A stretch of DNA of 64,000 nt from Aurantiochytrium sp. KH105 (Eukaryota; Sar; Bigyra; Thraustochytrida; Thraustochytriidae), in the NCBI GenBank assembly GCA_003116975.1, contig BGKB01000039.1, forward strand, positions 186,001 to 250,000, read 5' to 3'. The position numbers and the translations under genes are program-made. The notes below the pieces were generated by a model. That model worked only from the letters and a program-made list of their open reading frames with translations, ran no database searches and was not told where the DNA came from. Of the stretch, positions 38,458 to 49,425 are shown piece by piece (the stretch's first letter is position 1; each line of letters opens with the position of its first letter).

Positions 38458-38490
38458 AATCGCTCGCGCGAGTCGACTGCGCGAGCGATT
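38458..38490. repeat. Hairpin-forming inverted repeat
   Basis: Twelve-base arms, AATCGCTCGCGC at 38458-38469 and GCGCGAGCGATT at 38479-38490, flank a 9-base loop (GAGTCGACT). It begins five bases after the 36-bp palindrome. Confidence 0.85.
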
Positions 38491-39314
38491 GATTGACCCG
38501 GCGCCGCTGTGGGGCGCGTAACTAACTGCGGGGCCCTTTCGGCGCGGCACGGCGCGCCGAAGCGAGTCGACCAGCCGCTGTGGGCGCTGCTGTGGGCGCG
38601 AGGAGCGGGAAAGGGGGAAATGAAATGAAAATGAAAACGAGAGCAGGAAGGAAAAAGAAGGCAGGGAGCGTGTCGCTCGCGCGCGAGCGAGCCGTGCCTC
38701 TGGCGCGCCTTCAAAGTCTGCCGACCTGGGCTTTTTTGATCTCTCTCCGTGGTCTTCTCTCGCGCCCAAGCAAGAAGCACGCAAGCAAGCCTGCCGCCGC
38801 TTCCGCTCGCGCTTCCGCCGGCGCGCGTCGCCTCGTCTCGCGCCGACCGCGTCTCGCTTCCGGCCGAAAGCGAGAGCGGGCTGGGGCTGCGCGGCCGGTA
38901 ACGGCGCGGGGCGTTCGTGCTGTGCTGCAGCTAGCGACACTGCCGGGGCTGCTGTCTCGCCTGGTACGTATGCAGGCGCTGTCTCCTCGCCGCGTGCTCT
39001 CACGATGCACCAGCCGCCGGGGCGACCGCCGGAGAGCGGAGGCGGCGCAGCGGGCGCGCGAGGCGTCGCGCGAGGAGCCGCGGGCGGAGTCTCGGGCGGC
39101 CTGGCGTGCGCGGCCGCTGCGCCGCGCTCGCGCGATGGATGGATGGGCGGATGGATGGATGGATGGATGGGCGCCGATGGTCGCGCCTTTTTTGAACCAA
39201 GATGGCTCGCCCCGCGCAGCTCAGCTCAGCGCGCCGAGACCTCTCCGCCGGCCAGGGAGACCACGCTGGCGCTCCGCGTCGCGCCTCGGGGCGGGCTTTC
39301 CCGCCTCGGCGCCT

Positions 39315-39347
39315 GGGGAGGGAGGGAGGGAGGGAGGGCGGGCGGGG
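39315..39347 (+). repeat. GGGA/GGGC tract with quadruplex potential
   Basis: Seven G-runs of three or four, separated by single A or C bases. Confidence 0.6.
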
Positions 39348-39686
39348 CAGCGAGCGCGGGCGGGGTGCCTCTGCTCCGTCTGTGCTGCTGCCGGAGCGGG
39401 GTCTGGGAAGCAAGCAGGCAAGGAAGGAAGGAAGGAGAGGAGACTCTGCAGGGGCGGAAAGCAGAGACGATGAGAAAGCTGTGCTGATAAAAAGGGTGGA
39501 AAGGAAAGCGTTGGAAGCGAAAAGCGCAGCAGCTACAGCAGCTGCAGTAGCAGCGTGTTTCCGAGGAACCTTGCGCTGGCTGCGTTGCGCTCGGGCAAAT
39601 TGAGACGAGTCGAGGACTTTCGCAGGTTGGGGCGCCGTGACGCGCGGCCGTGCACACAAAGGCTGAGGCGCGCGGCAAGATCGCCT

Positions 39687-39687
<1 letters not shown>

Positions 39688-39722
<35 letters not shown>

Positions 39723-39723
39723 T
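39688..39723. repeat. (TTTC)n microsatellite
   Basis: About nine uninterrupted CTTT/TTTC units. Confidence 0.85.
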
Positions 39724-42530
39724 GCACTTTCCGCTTTCCGCTTTCCTTCCTTGGTGGGTGGTATTTGTTCGAAAAGCAACGCACGCCCCCAAGCAGTCCT
39801 TGTAAGATAAAAAAAAAATCAATTCAAAATCCTGCCTGCTGCTGCTGCTACTGCGACTAGAGTCATGGAAAAAAAAGAGATTTCGAATCATGCCAGCGAT
39901 GCGACCACCAATCGAACGAAAACCTCGCGCCCAAAGTCGCGGCCGCCGAGCGGAAGCAGCCGCAGCCCCGGTCTCCGCTCCACGCGCGGCCGGCAGCTGC
40001 AGCTGCGGCTGCGGCCGCAAGTCCATTGGGCGGCCGTCGATGCCTGGCCCCATCCTCCGGCGGCGAAGGCTGCGGTGCGGTCGAGACTAGACAGCGGTGC
40101 GGCCAAACTCGACAGGCCACACCCACAGCCAGCCCGCTGCTTCCGCGCGGTGAGCGAGCCGAGCCACGCCGGGCGGGCAGACAGACCGACAGACAGAACA
40201 GACTCTTTACACAGAGACATACTGAGAGACGAACAGACATACACATGCACCGCTCTATTAGGTGAGACGCCGCTGCGGGCACGCGCGGCGTCTGCGGGGC
40301 TGGGGAGCGTGGGAGGGCGGACTTTTCCTTCCCACAGCGCGCGCGGGGAAGGTGGGAACGCCAGCTGCGCCGCCTTCCGCTTCTTTTTCTTTTTTGATTG
40401 GTAAAAATCATCCATCCATCTAACATGTAAATCCATCCATCGCCAGGCCGTGCCGGTGCAGGCTCAGCTTGCTCACGACAGGCCAAGCCCCTCCCTCCCT
40501 CGCTCCCTCCCTCGCCCCTTCCTTCCTGCCCCACCGTCCCGCGCCACCGGCCACGCGGAACGGGGCGAAACCAACCGCAACTGGCCGCCTCGAACCCTCT
40601 GTGCCCTCTCTCTCAGCTGCTTTCTTCTCAAATGCCGCGCGGCAGGCCTCGCCTCGCTTCCCTTCCCGCCACCGACCAGGATCTCGGGCTCCGCACGCGC
40701 TGCGCCGCGGCCGGCACAGCGACAGCGACCAAGCGACATGCGACCACGGGGCGGGCGGTCAGCGGCGGCGGCAGGCCTAGGCTGCGGCCGCCGCAAACGC
40801 TAGCCCCGGCGCCGATCGTCTCGCAGGAGGTCCATCACTTTCGGCGGCCATTTTCATTCTCGTTTTCATGCGCGCTGCACTGCGCTGCATGCATCCCTCG
40901 ACGAACTCATCCATTTACTCGCTGTCGCTGTTAGTCGGGAAGTTGGGTCATCCAGCGAGTAAATACCATCGAGAAGACGCACTGCCTGCAGTGCTGGCTT
41001 CGTTGCGTTTTTTTTGCAGGTTCGAGTCCTCTTCTTCTTCTGCCTCTTCCCGGCGCACCTCCTTCCTGGCCCGGCCGGGAGGGAGGGATGGAGGGAAGCC
41101 AGCCGGGGACGGAGCGGCGGAGCGGGCGGAGCGAGGCGGACGGCTCCGCGGAGAGGCAGGTAGGTGGCTTGCATGCATGCATATGATGCATGCATGGGGG
41201 GAGGGATCCAAGGCCCTGTCCGCAGATGGGCGACGGTTGCAGCTGCAGCGGCACGGCTCGGCGCGCGGTTTGCGTTGGGTTGCTTTCAACGCAAGCTCCG
41301 CACTCGTTTCGGGGTGGCGGTTGCGTTGCTCCTCCTGTACTTGCCGTCTGGTTCTGAGCTGCTTGGTGGCGAGAGAGCTAGAAGCTGCCAGCTGCTTCGT
41401 TGGCGCGGCGAGCCGTTGGGTCCACCCGCAGCCGCGCGCGAGAGGAGCCTCCCCCCTACCGAAGCTGCCGCGGGCCCGCCAGCTTCTTCCAGAGCCCCGC
41501 AGCGGCACGCGCGCGCCTTCCTCTCTCTCTGCCTGCACTGGACTGCGCGCACGCCACACTGCTTGCTACAATGATGCGTATAGTGAGCTGCCACCGCGCC
41601 GGCGGCGAGGCGTTTGTTCGTTCGTTGGTTGGTTCATTTGTTGTTTTGTTTTTGTGATGGTCTGTTTGTTGGCTGTTTGTTGGTCTGCTGGTTCACAGGC
41701 CGGCAAACGGATGGGCGACTTGCGTGCCGGAAGAAGTTCATTTGCGCTGCGGAAAGAGGTCCTCTTGCGTGGGCCAAGAGTAGACAGCGCCGCAGGCCTA
41801 GGCGTGCGCCACCGGAAACGCTAGCCCCGCCGCGCGCCACGCGGCCAAGGAGCAGATCCCCCACAGCGCGCATCGTGCCGCTCATCTGGATCGACTCTCT
41901 CGCTGTCTCGCAAACGATGGTTTTAAAATTTTTATCTTTTCTATTTTTCCCCAATCGCGCAGCAGCGGAGCGGAGGCTCGCCTCGCCTCCCCTCGCCGTG
42001 CCGCGCCTCCCCTCGCCGCGCTGCGCCGCGCCCATCCGGTTCCCGCGGCGGGACTCGGTTGCCTCGGCCTCACGCAGCTCGTGACGCGCCCCGTCGCAAT
42101 CGCACGCTGACATGCTGGTAAGGAAGAAAAAAATCAAAATCTAAGGCTTGGGATGGCACAAGGTCTCTGAAAAAGAAGATTTCCTGCATCCCATCGCAGT
42201 TCCATCCTATCCCATCCCATCCCGAAGCTTGCCGACCTTTCTCGGCGTGCTGTACCTTCCTTCTCTCGGAGCCACTGCCTGCACAGAAGCCGCAAAGGCC
42301 GTCCACCGTGCGAGCTGTTCGCCTCCCTCCGCGAGCCCGCTCCTGCGCGTCCTGCAAGACACGATCTTCTGGCTGCAGCTCTTGCGCTGTTTAGGCTATT
42401 CCCTCTTTTGTATTTTATTTTGAAAAACCAGAGAACCAACTCCGGTCGCGACACGGCGAGGGATGGAAGCAAGGAAGGTAGCGAGCGAGTAAGTGCAGCA
42501 GGAAAGTAAGAATGAACGCTGCCAGAGAGA

Positions 42531-42556
42531 GAAAGAAAGAAAGAAAGAAAGAAAGA
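42531..42556. repeat. (GAAA)n microsatellite
   Basis: About six GAAA units within a purine-rich tract. Confidence 0.8.
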
Positions 42557-44390
42557 ACGGCAGTGCTTATAGGGGTGGCGAAAAGCAGAAGAACCGCGGA
42601 GCACTGGCATGCCTGCTAATCTGGCGCGCGTTCTTTCTTCTTGTCTCTAATCTTTTCCCTTTTTTCAAATTCTTCCGGCACATGCACGGCCGCGGTCGCG
42701 CGGAAAAACCGACAGGGGAGCAAGGAGGGGCGCGGTCGGTGGAAGAAAAAGAAGATCGTGCGAGTGTCGAGTGCGCGTGCAGGAAGCACGTTTTGTTCTC
42801 ATCACGATGCCGCAGCGGCAGCCTGCGCTGCGCGCATAGGATAAAATACATACGGCGCGCTCAGCTGTCCGGTCCAGAGCGGCGCCGGGCTCGCTAATTC
42901 CAAACAAACAAACAACGAACGAATGAGAGAATGAAGAAATAGCAGCCAGAAACAAAGCAAGCGCTGCAAGTCTTCCTTGCCCTCCTTCCGAGGCCGGCGA
43001 CCGCGATGCGAGCTAGCGGCATCGATCGACCGTGATGGTTCGCGGGCCAGGCTGCTGCAGCGATGAAAATCAGGACCAAGGTGGAACTGCGAGGCGAGCT
43101 TGAAGAAGCAATTCGCGCCGCGACGAAGCAGCAAAACGAAGCGAGCGCAGCAGCGAGCACGGCCAGGCCCCGCGGGTGAATAAACCAATCGACCGACCGA
43201 CCCCGCGACCGACCAGCGGAGATTGATCGACTCGCCGATCGGTCCATCGATCGCTTGATTGGCAGCGCGACCTCCGGCCGGACGGCCAGAGCGAGAGAAA
43301 TGCAAGATGAATTGCCAAGAGCAGCTCGATTGTGCATCCATGTCGGGCGATCTGATCTCGAGCTTGCGGAGGAGGAGGAAGAGCAGGAGGAGCTTGGCTT
43401 GGGCTCTTTCCTTCCTTTGGCGCGGCGCGGAAAAGGCGGAAAAGGCCAGCGGCCAGTGGCAGGTGGGACGGGCCGGTGGCCAACTGTGAAACAAACGAAC
43501 TGGCTGCTCCCTCTCCTCGCTGAAGGGCCAGACAGGGAGCCAGTGGCTCGCGTCCTCCTTCTCTGGAAAGGGACGCAAGCAAGGAAGGGAAAGGATGTGG
43601 CCGGCGGCTGCTCGAGGCCGCGGTCGGAGGCGGAGAGAGGGTGGTAGGCCTATTTTGGCAAAGAATCAAGCGAGAAAAAATCTAAACTCGGCTCGCCGTC
43701 TCGGCCGCACGAACTGATTCTTTTTCGAGTAAAACTCGTGTCCCTGGAAAGTCGGTTGGCGCTTCAGGCTGGCTCCGTGCGTGTTATCGATTATTTGACG
43801 CGAACTTGGATGCACAGCGAACGAAAAAGGCTCGAGATGAGGACGTTTACGTTTAGTGCTCCTCCCTCGCAAGGATCACGCGATTCTCACTTGCGCATTC
43901 GGAGATTTCTCGCTGCAGATGCTGGGCGCGCGGCCAGCGAGTCGAGTCATGAGCGCCCGAATTACGGCCTCGCGGAGGCGCACGTGGACGAGCTGAAAGA
44001 AAATCTTTTCTCGCTGGCCCTCGTTACCGCGAGACGCACAAAGAAACGCACAGCAGAAAAGCAAAGCACAGCAAAACAAAGTAAAAGCAAAGCAAAGCAA
44101 CGTGAAGTAAAATAAAGGAAAGTGAAGCGACGCAAGGCGGAATTCTCTTGCAAGCAACAAAAATTCGAGTTGGTGGCTTGGTGGCTTGGTTGCTGGTGAA
44201 GGTCAATGAAAATAAAGAACCAAAAGCTCGACTCGCGACCCGCGTCGTCTTCTGCGAGCCTGCTCCGCCTGCCCTGGCTCGGCTCCACCGCCCTGCACGC
44301 ACGCACGCACGCGCGCACGCACGCTTACACCGTCCGACGCTGCGACGGACACGCGCGCGAGAGAGCTCAGGCCGACGCAGGGCAAGGCAG

Positions 44391-44475
44391 GGCAAGGCAA
44401 GGCAAGGCAAGGCAAGGCAAGGCAAGGCAAGGCAAGGCAAGGCAAGGCAAGGCAAGGCAAGGCAAGGCAAGGCAA
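44391..44475. repeat. (GGCAA)17 pentanucleotide tandem repeat
   Basis: Seventeen perfect copies of GGCAA, with two imperfect units just before it (GGCAG). It fixes an open frame in several phases and so creates false coding frames. Confidence 0.95.
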
Positions 44476-46373
44476 GTTGGGTTCATGCGAGCGCCAGGAG
44501 ACAGCGCCCACAGCCCGCTATTCCGCTCCCCCGCAGAGAAGACACCCGAGTTCTGTCCGGGGACCCCTGTGGCGCGTCCCTCCTGGTCTGGATTTGAAAG
44601 TTTTCATAACTTTTCTATAAAATCTTCTTTTTCGCACCAGTCAGGTGACGAGCCTTGGAGACGAGAAGAAGAGCTTTGAACGGCCGGAATCTTTCCTTTT
44701 TCCAACCTGCCACTTGCAGCGCAAAGCAGAGAAGCGAGCGCGGGAATCGCGGATCGGCTTCGGCGCCGCGGGAAGCCGCCGAAGCCGAGCTTTGTTCTTG
44801 CAGAGAGAACCGCTCAGTTTGCGAATTTTGTCGTTTGGTTGTTTCTTTCTTTCTTCCTTTCTCTTTTTTTTTATTATCTTCTTCCCCTGTCTCGGGAGCG
44901 CTTCTTCGTCTCCTTTTTTCCATCCTGCAGACGCGAGGCCTGGCGGCGGCAGCGCGCGTACGCGACGGCGCTGCGCTTGATTTCTGCGGCGACGCGGCGC
45001 CACGCGGTGCGCAGGACGCCAGCGCGCAGACCGCGCGGAGGGAGGCGCCGGGGACGAGGGAGGTGAATTCTGCGCGCACTGCAGCCTGTGCGTCAAAGAG
45101 AACGAGGGCAATTTTAAGGGGAGCCGCGCCCCAAGAACTCGTCGAGGACGGCGACGCCGAGCCGCTTTCGGAGGCCCTCCGCGCCGCGAGGCCGCGCGCG
45201 GGGCCGCGGCGCACGACGGGGAAAATGCGCGCGAGTGGCCGCGCCGGTTTCCCGCGAGGCGGCGCAAGAATTGGGCGAGTTGTAGCCCAGAAATCGCGCG
45301 CCGGAGCGAGGACATCCGGCGAGACTAGGGCTCGAAATGCCCTACGAGACGCTGCGAGGCCGCGGCGCCGGGGCCCCGAACACAGTACGAGAAAGTCCGG
45401 CGCGTGGCAGCATCCTGCACACCTGGAAGCGGCCCTGAGGCGGCTCCAGGACCGCCAGTGCGACCGTGAGCACCAAGACCTCTGGGCTGCTGCAGCGCAA
45501 GGCCGAAGAGGGCCGCTCGGGCGCCGCTGGGAACGCGAGAAATTTCGGAAAACCCGGCACGGACCTCCGACCGCGGTGCGGCAACCGTCCGTCTCGACTC
45601 TCCGAGCGCACAGGCCCTCGCTCGCCTCCGTGCGTTGAGGTCTCGAGAAGAACACGCTTCGAGCCTGTGGAGAAAACCCAATTTGCGAGTGGCACCGACG
45701 CGAAGGCGGCGCGTCGCGGAGCCTCGAGACCCGGGGCGGATTGTACCTCTGGCAAAGGCTCTTTTCCGACAAGGAGTTCTGGCGAGGGGTCGCTCTGCTC
45801 TGCCGGTGGCTGGCTCGAACAGATGACCGCGTCGTACTCGGCCGACGGAGCCTAGAACGCTTGACCTTCGTGGGGAGGTCGGTAGGTTAATCGTGTCGTC
45901 GGTTGATCGGGGAGTCGACGGCGATGGGTTTGCCGCAAGTCGGTTGGTCAGCCTGTCATCCTTGGCGGTTCCAGACCGAGCCAGCCCAGTTTCAGACCTG
46001 GCAGGTTATTAGCCAGGTCGACGCAAGAAATGGGCCCATCGGAATCAGAACGCTCTGCAATTCTTGCTCTATACAATGTAAATACTCGTCATGCCAGGTA
46101 GTGTGTTCGGATAACGCGTGGGAGAACGGAGCAGCGTTCCCCGCGAAAGACTGAAGTTTTACTCGTCATGTTGTGTGAGATCGTTAGGGCACTTGTCATT
46201 GATACTGCCAGTTCTTGTCTGTAGTTAGATTGCCTTCTGATGCAAGCTCGCGAGCTCACTTGTCCTGAACTTATTGTCAATAGATGAGATCCTCGACTCC
46301 ACAATTTTAGGTCCTTTTGCCCCTTGGATTGAGGCTGAGGTCGGCATCTTACATTATGATAATGGGTAAGCGC

Positions 46374-46457
46374 GGCAAGATTTGAGAATAATGACCGTGG
46401 ACATTGGTATCTCTGGGCAAGACTTTAGAATAACGACCGTGTACGTGGGCAACGCTT
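46374..46457. repeat. 42-bp imperfect tandem duplication
   Basis: GGCAAGATTTGAGAATAATG at 46374 recurs as GGCAAGACTTTAGAATAACG at 46416; both continue ACCGTG, then G or T, AC. The unit is 42 bases. Confidence 0.75.
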
Positions 46458-47579
46458 GCCTCTTAGCTTCACTTGGGCTTTGTTTGCAGCTGTTTATTTC
46501 TTTCTCGGCTCTTTCCCGATCCTTTCACAATCATCCTTGGTTTGAGCTCTTCCTTGGCAGCTCGTGGCTTTTCATGTTCCTTGGAGCGCCAGTTTCTGAT
46601 GTTTATGACATTCTTCTTATTCTTTCTTTGACCGAAGGCGGGATTTCGATGTCAAGCTCTGTATGGAATTGGTCGAGCTTTATTGCAAAAGCATACGAGA
46701 CAATTCCTAAATTTAAAATTTAAAAAAAATCATTAGGCGTGCTGCACCAGCAGGATAGAATAACATCTTCCATGGATGCAGATAATCAAGCAAGGAGAAA
46801 ATGATATGTTTGACATCTAGTGAAATAAAGCTATTCTGTGCAAGAGCCTTTGTTTGCGCACTTATGCCAATTCCAATCATTCTTCTTGACGATGCCCGTC
46901 ACGATGAGCTACCCATCACCTTAACACCAGGTGGTAAACTGCTGTAGGACCAGCTGCCTCGCAAAGAAAGCTATTGTCAAAATCCTGGTGTTTGATCACA
47001 AAATTGGAATGCTTAGTCGCAGCAATCTAACGCTGGGAGGCAAGCTACGTTAGAGTAAGGTCAGCGATTGGTAGCCAAGCTGCAGCAATCGTCTTCGTGT
47101 AGGTTCCGCGCCAAAATTATGCCGTGGATTCAGGGAAGCGAAAAAAGTCCGCACCTGAACAGTTTTAGCACAGCCCCTAAAAGTATTCAATAAAGAAAGA
47201 CAAGGACTTTGACCCAGCCTTTGATATCGCTGAAGCCAAGCAGACTGGACTCGGACAAAGTCGCAGACTGACGCAGACAGAACTGAATCGATCGAAACGG
47301 GGATGGACGCAAAACTTGCAAGTACTCCGAGTAGCACACTTTGCATACCATTGAACAACCATCGCTTTCGTGGTAGCCACGACGCAAAATTTTATTTTAA
47401 AAGTTAAACCCAGTCATCTTCTTCTTCTTCTCTTCCCCTCTGTTCAGACATGAAAAGTGAAAATGCCACAAAATAGATTGTTTGAATTCTCGGGCTTGTC
47501 AAGGATGTCTTCCACCATCAAGCTATCGAAAAGTGCAGTGATAAGTTGATGCGCACACAATAGGAAATTAGGCCTATGC

Positions 47580-47855
47580 TCACTCTGTCTTGGCGTCCGC
47601 AGTTCTCACAGCGCCGACCTCGGTATCAGTTTCCTCGCTTGACTCATCCGACCCTTCCAGCAATTCATCTTCTGACAATGTACCCAGCGAAATGATGCTG
47701 TGGAGCAGAACTTGGAAGAGCCACCCTGGGCCGACTCGGAAAGAGTTTCGGAGAGACGTCTGCACGAATTGCGGTGATACTCTCTTCCACCGGCTTCTTG
47801 CAAGCGAGCACCAGCACAGCTTACCCACAAAGAGTATCCACATGCTTGCTTTCAC
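47580..47855 (-). pseudogene. Possible coding relic or last exon, unrecognised
   Basis: The minus frame reads with normal amino-acid balance: basic/hydrophobic first (VQTSLRNSFRVGPGWLFQV then LLHSIISLGTL) and an acidic C-terminus (SEDELLEGSDESSEETD), ending at a stop at 47580-47582. No start or donor/acceptor that joins it to an upstream exon is convincing. It could be a final exon, a decayed gene or chance. Confidence 0.25.
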
Positions 47856-48162
47856 AATGCTTACATGATTCCATGGCCGAAGTAGCTCCGCGCTCTCTGT
47901 GCCCTTGTCCAGAACACGCAGAGTTGGTGACCCATGACCATGGGGTCCAAGTCAACGCAAATGTCCAAAAAGAAAAGGAGATAGAAAAGCAGACCGGGGC
48001 AGTCAAGAAAAGAAGAAAAGAGTAAGAGAAAGAATGTCGCATTGATGTTCACGGAGGACATGTTAAATGAGAGTTTTTCCAAGGGAAAAGAAGATGAAAG
48101 GCAAACAGAATGCCCAAACACACACAGTAAGAGGAAGACTGACGTCAGCGTCGCTTCTTCAC

Positions 48163-49365
48163 TTAGGCCTCCTCGGCGGCGGCCTGCTCCTCCTTCATGA
48201 GGGCCTCAATGCCGTTGTAGAGGGCGGCAATGATCTCCTTCTCCTTGATGAAGAGACGGGCAGAAGGCGAAATGTCAACAGTGCCGTCCTTGCCGATCGG
48301 GGTGTGCTCGCCACCAATACCGCGGACGCTAAGGCCGAGGGGCTTGGCCACAGCCTTAGCCTTGGTGTCAGTGCCGTCGGCGGTGAGGTTGGGCAGCTTG
48401 ATGTGCACAGAGGCGCGCATGCCCGTGCCCAGGTTGGTCGGGCACGAGGTGACGTAGCCGTACTTCTTGGAGGTGGCGAACTCGATACCCGGAAGAGACT
48501 CGACCACAGAGAGGGCCTCGCGGAGGCGGTCAAAGACCTCGTTCAGCTTGGTGCCCTTCTTCATGCACATGATACGAAGGTGGTCCTCCTCGCCGAACCA
48601 GATAATGAACTGGCGGTCCTCGGACACGTAGCAGCCACGGCCGTAGGGCCAGTCGGAGCTAATGCCGGCGCTCTTGAGGTACGGATCAGCGTCCATGTCC
48701 TTGAACATGATGTGCTCGTCGACGAGCTTCTTGTACTCGGCGTCCGAGATCTTGTTGGGGTTCGGCTCGCCGGGGCCAAACTCCGGGGTGAGCGAGTAGA
48801 CGCGGCCGCCGTACTCCTCCATGCTGATGAGCTTGTCAAAGGCGGGGAGCATGGTCTTCTCGAACTCGACGCGCTCCTCACGGGTCATAAGGCCCGGGAG
48901 GTTGAAGCTTGTCAGGTTGCGGCCGACGCGCACGCGCATGGAAAGCTCGTCGAGGCCGAGCTCCGTCATGTCAAGGACGCCGTTGTTGCCGACATCGCTG
49001 GCGTCCCAGTCCGTGACGTGCACGGGGTTCTTGGCGGCGGGCTTGTGGTAGGCCTTAATGACCTGGTCAAAGAACTTGGCAAAGGTCTGGTAGTCGTCCG
49101 GCTTCATGGCGTAGCATCCGGTGCCGCTCGAGGGGTTCTCGACGCCGGTGCGGGTGATCTGGTAGAGGACCTCCTGCTCCTCGGGCGAGTAGCTGTAGAA
49201 GAGCTCCGGGGTGAGGAAGCGCGCGCACAGGTTGTTCGGGTTGTTCTCGCGGACCTCCGCGGCCTCCGCGAGGTACTCGTCGAACTTGCCGCCCTCCTCC
49301 TCGGCGCCCTTGGCCACGATCTCCTGCGAGCCCTCGGCCGCGGGGGCGCTCTGCACGCAACCCAT
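48163..49365 (-). CDS. Phosphagen (arginine/creatine-type) kinase, N-terminally acylated
   Basis: 400 residues from the ATG at 49363-49365. It starts MGCVQSA, which fits N-myristoylation at Gly2 and palmitoylation at Cys3, so membrane or flagellar-membrane attachment is likely. The N-terminal helical domain and C-terminal catalytic domain of guanidino kinases are both present. LSMRVRVGRNL holds Arg for ATP phosphate; VTSCPTNLGTGMRASVHI contains the reactive Cys (near 308) and the following Thr-Asn; 'WFGEEDHLRI' replaces the usual N-E-E-D-H/Q with G-E-E-D-H. VKLP-like 'VHIKLPNL' and RGIGGEH close the site. These enzymes buffer ATP by transferring phosphate to a guanidino compound. The substrate cannot be fixed from the sequence; arginine, creatine or taurocyamine are possible. 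The long plus-strand frame over it is a composition shadow. Confidence 0.9.
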   Translation of the reverse strand: MGCVQSAPAAEGSQEIVAKGAEEEGGKFDEYLAEAAEVRENNPNNLCARFLTPELFYSYSPEEQEVLYQITRTGVENPSSGTGCYAMKPDDYQTFAKFFDQVIKAYHKPAAKNPVHVTDWDASDVGNNGVLDMTELGLDELSMRVRVGRNLTSFNLPGLMTREERVEFEKTMLPAFDKLISMEEYGGRVYSLTPEFGPGEPNPNKISDAEYKKLVDEHIMFKDMDADPYLKSAGISSDWPYGRGCYVSEDRQFIIWFGEEDHLRIMCMKKGTKLNEVFDRLREALSVVESLPGIEFATSKKYGYVTSCPTNLGTGMRASVHIKLPNLTADGTDTKAKAVAKPLGLSVRGIGGEHTPIGKDGTVDISPSARLFIKEKEIIAALYNGIEALMKEEQAAAEEA

Positions 49366-49386
49366 CTTCTCTCTGCTCTCTCGCTG

Positions 49387-49425
<39 letters not shown>

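Larger units (their letters stand above)
35851..45870. other. Ten-kilobase GC-rich region without a supportable gene
   Basis: Long frames occur on both strands here (for example 37244-38398 minus, 38580-39473 plus, 40868-41824 plus, 44615-45772 minus), but they overlap each other, are Arg/Ser/Ala-rich, change frame with the microsatellites and match no family I know. The sequence is packed with simple repeats, C- and G-runs and palindromes listed separately. I see no tRNA or rRNA. It may be upstream or regulatory DNA, or contain non-coding transcription units that need RNA data to find. Confidence 0.5.
45871..48162. other. AT-richer stretch with possible relics, no confident gene
   Basis: Composition changes visibly near 45.87 kb. 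A 42-bp imperfect tandem duplication lies at 46374-46457. Two short frames have protein-like text: one ending at 46723 on the plus strand with a hydrophobic stretch, and one on the minus strand ending at 47580. Neither matches a family I know, and both lack a clear start. A mobile-element or pseudogene remnant is possible. Confidence 0.4.

Noticed and set aside
41019..41029. GGTTCGAGTCC, like a tRNA T-arm
   Set aside because: No matching A box, acceptor stem or anticodon arm can be folded around it.
44615..45772. Long frames on both strands beside the GGCAA array
   Set aside because: Both strands are open across the same interval with Arg/Ala/Ser-rich text and neither resembles a protein family.
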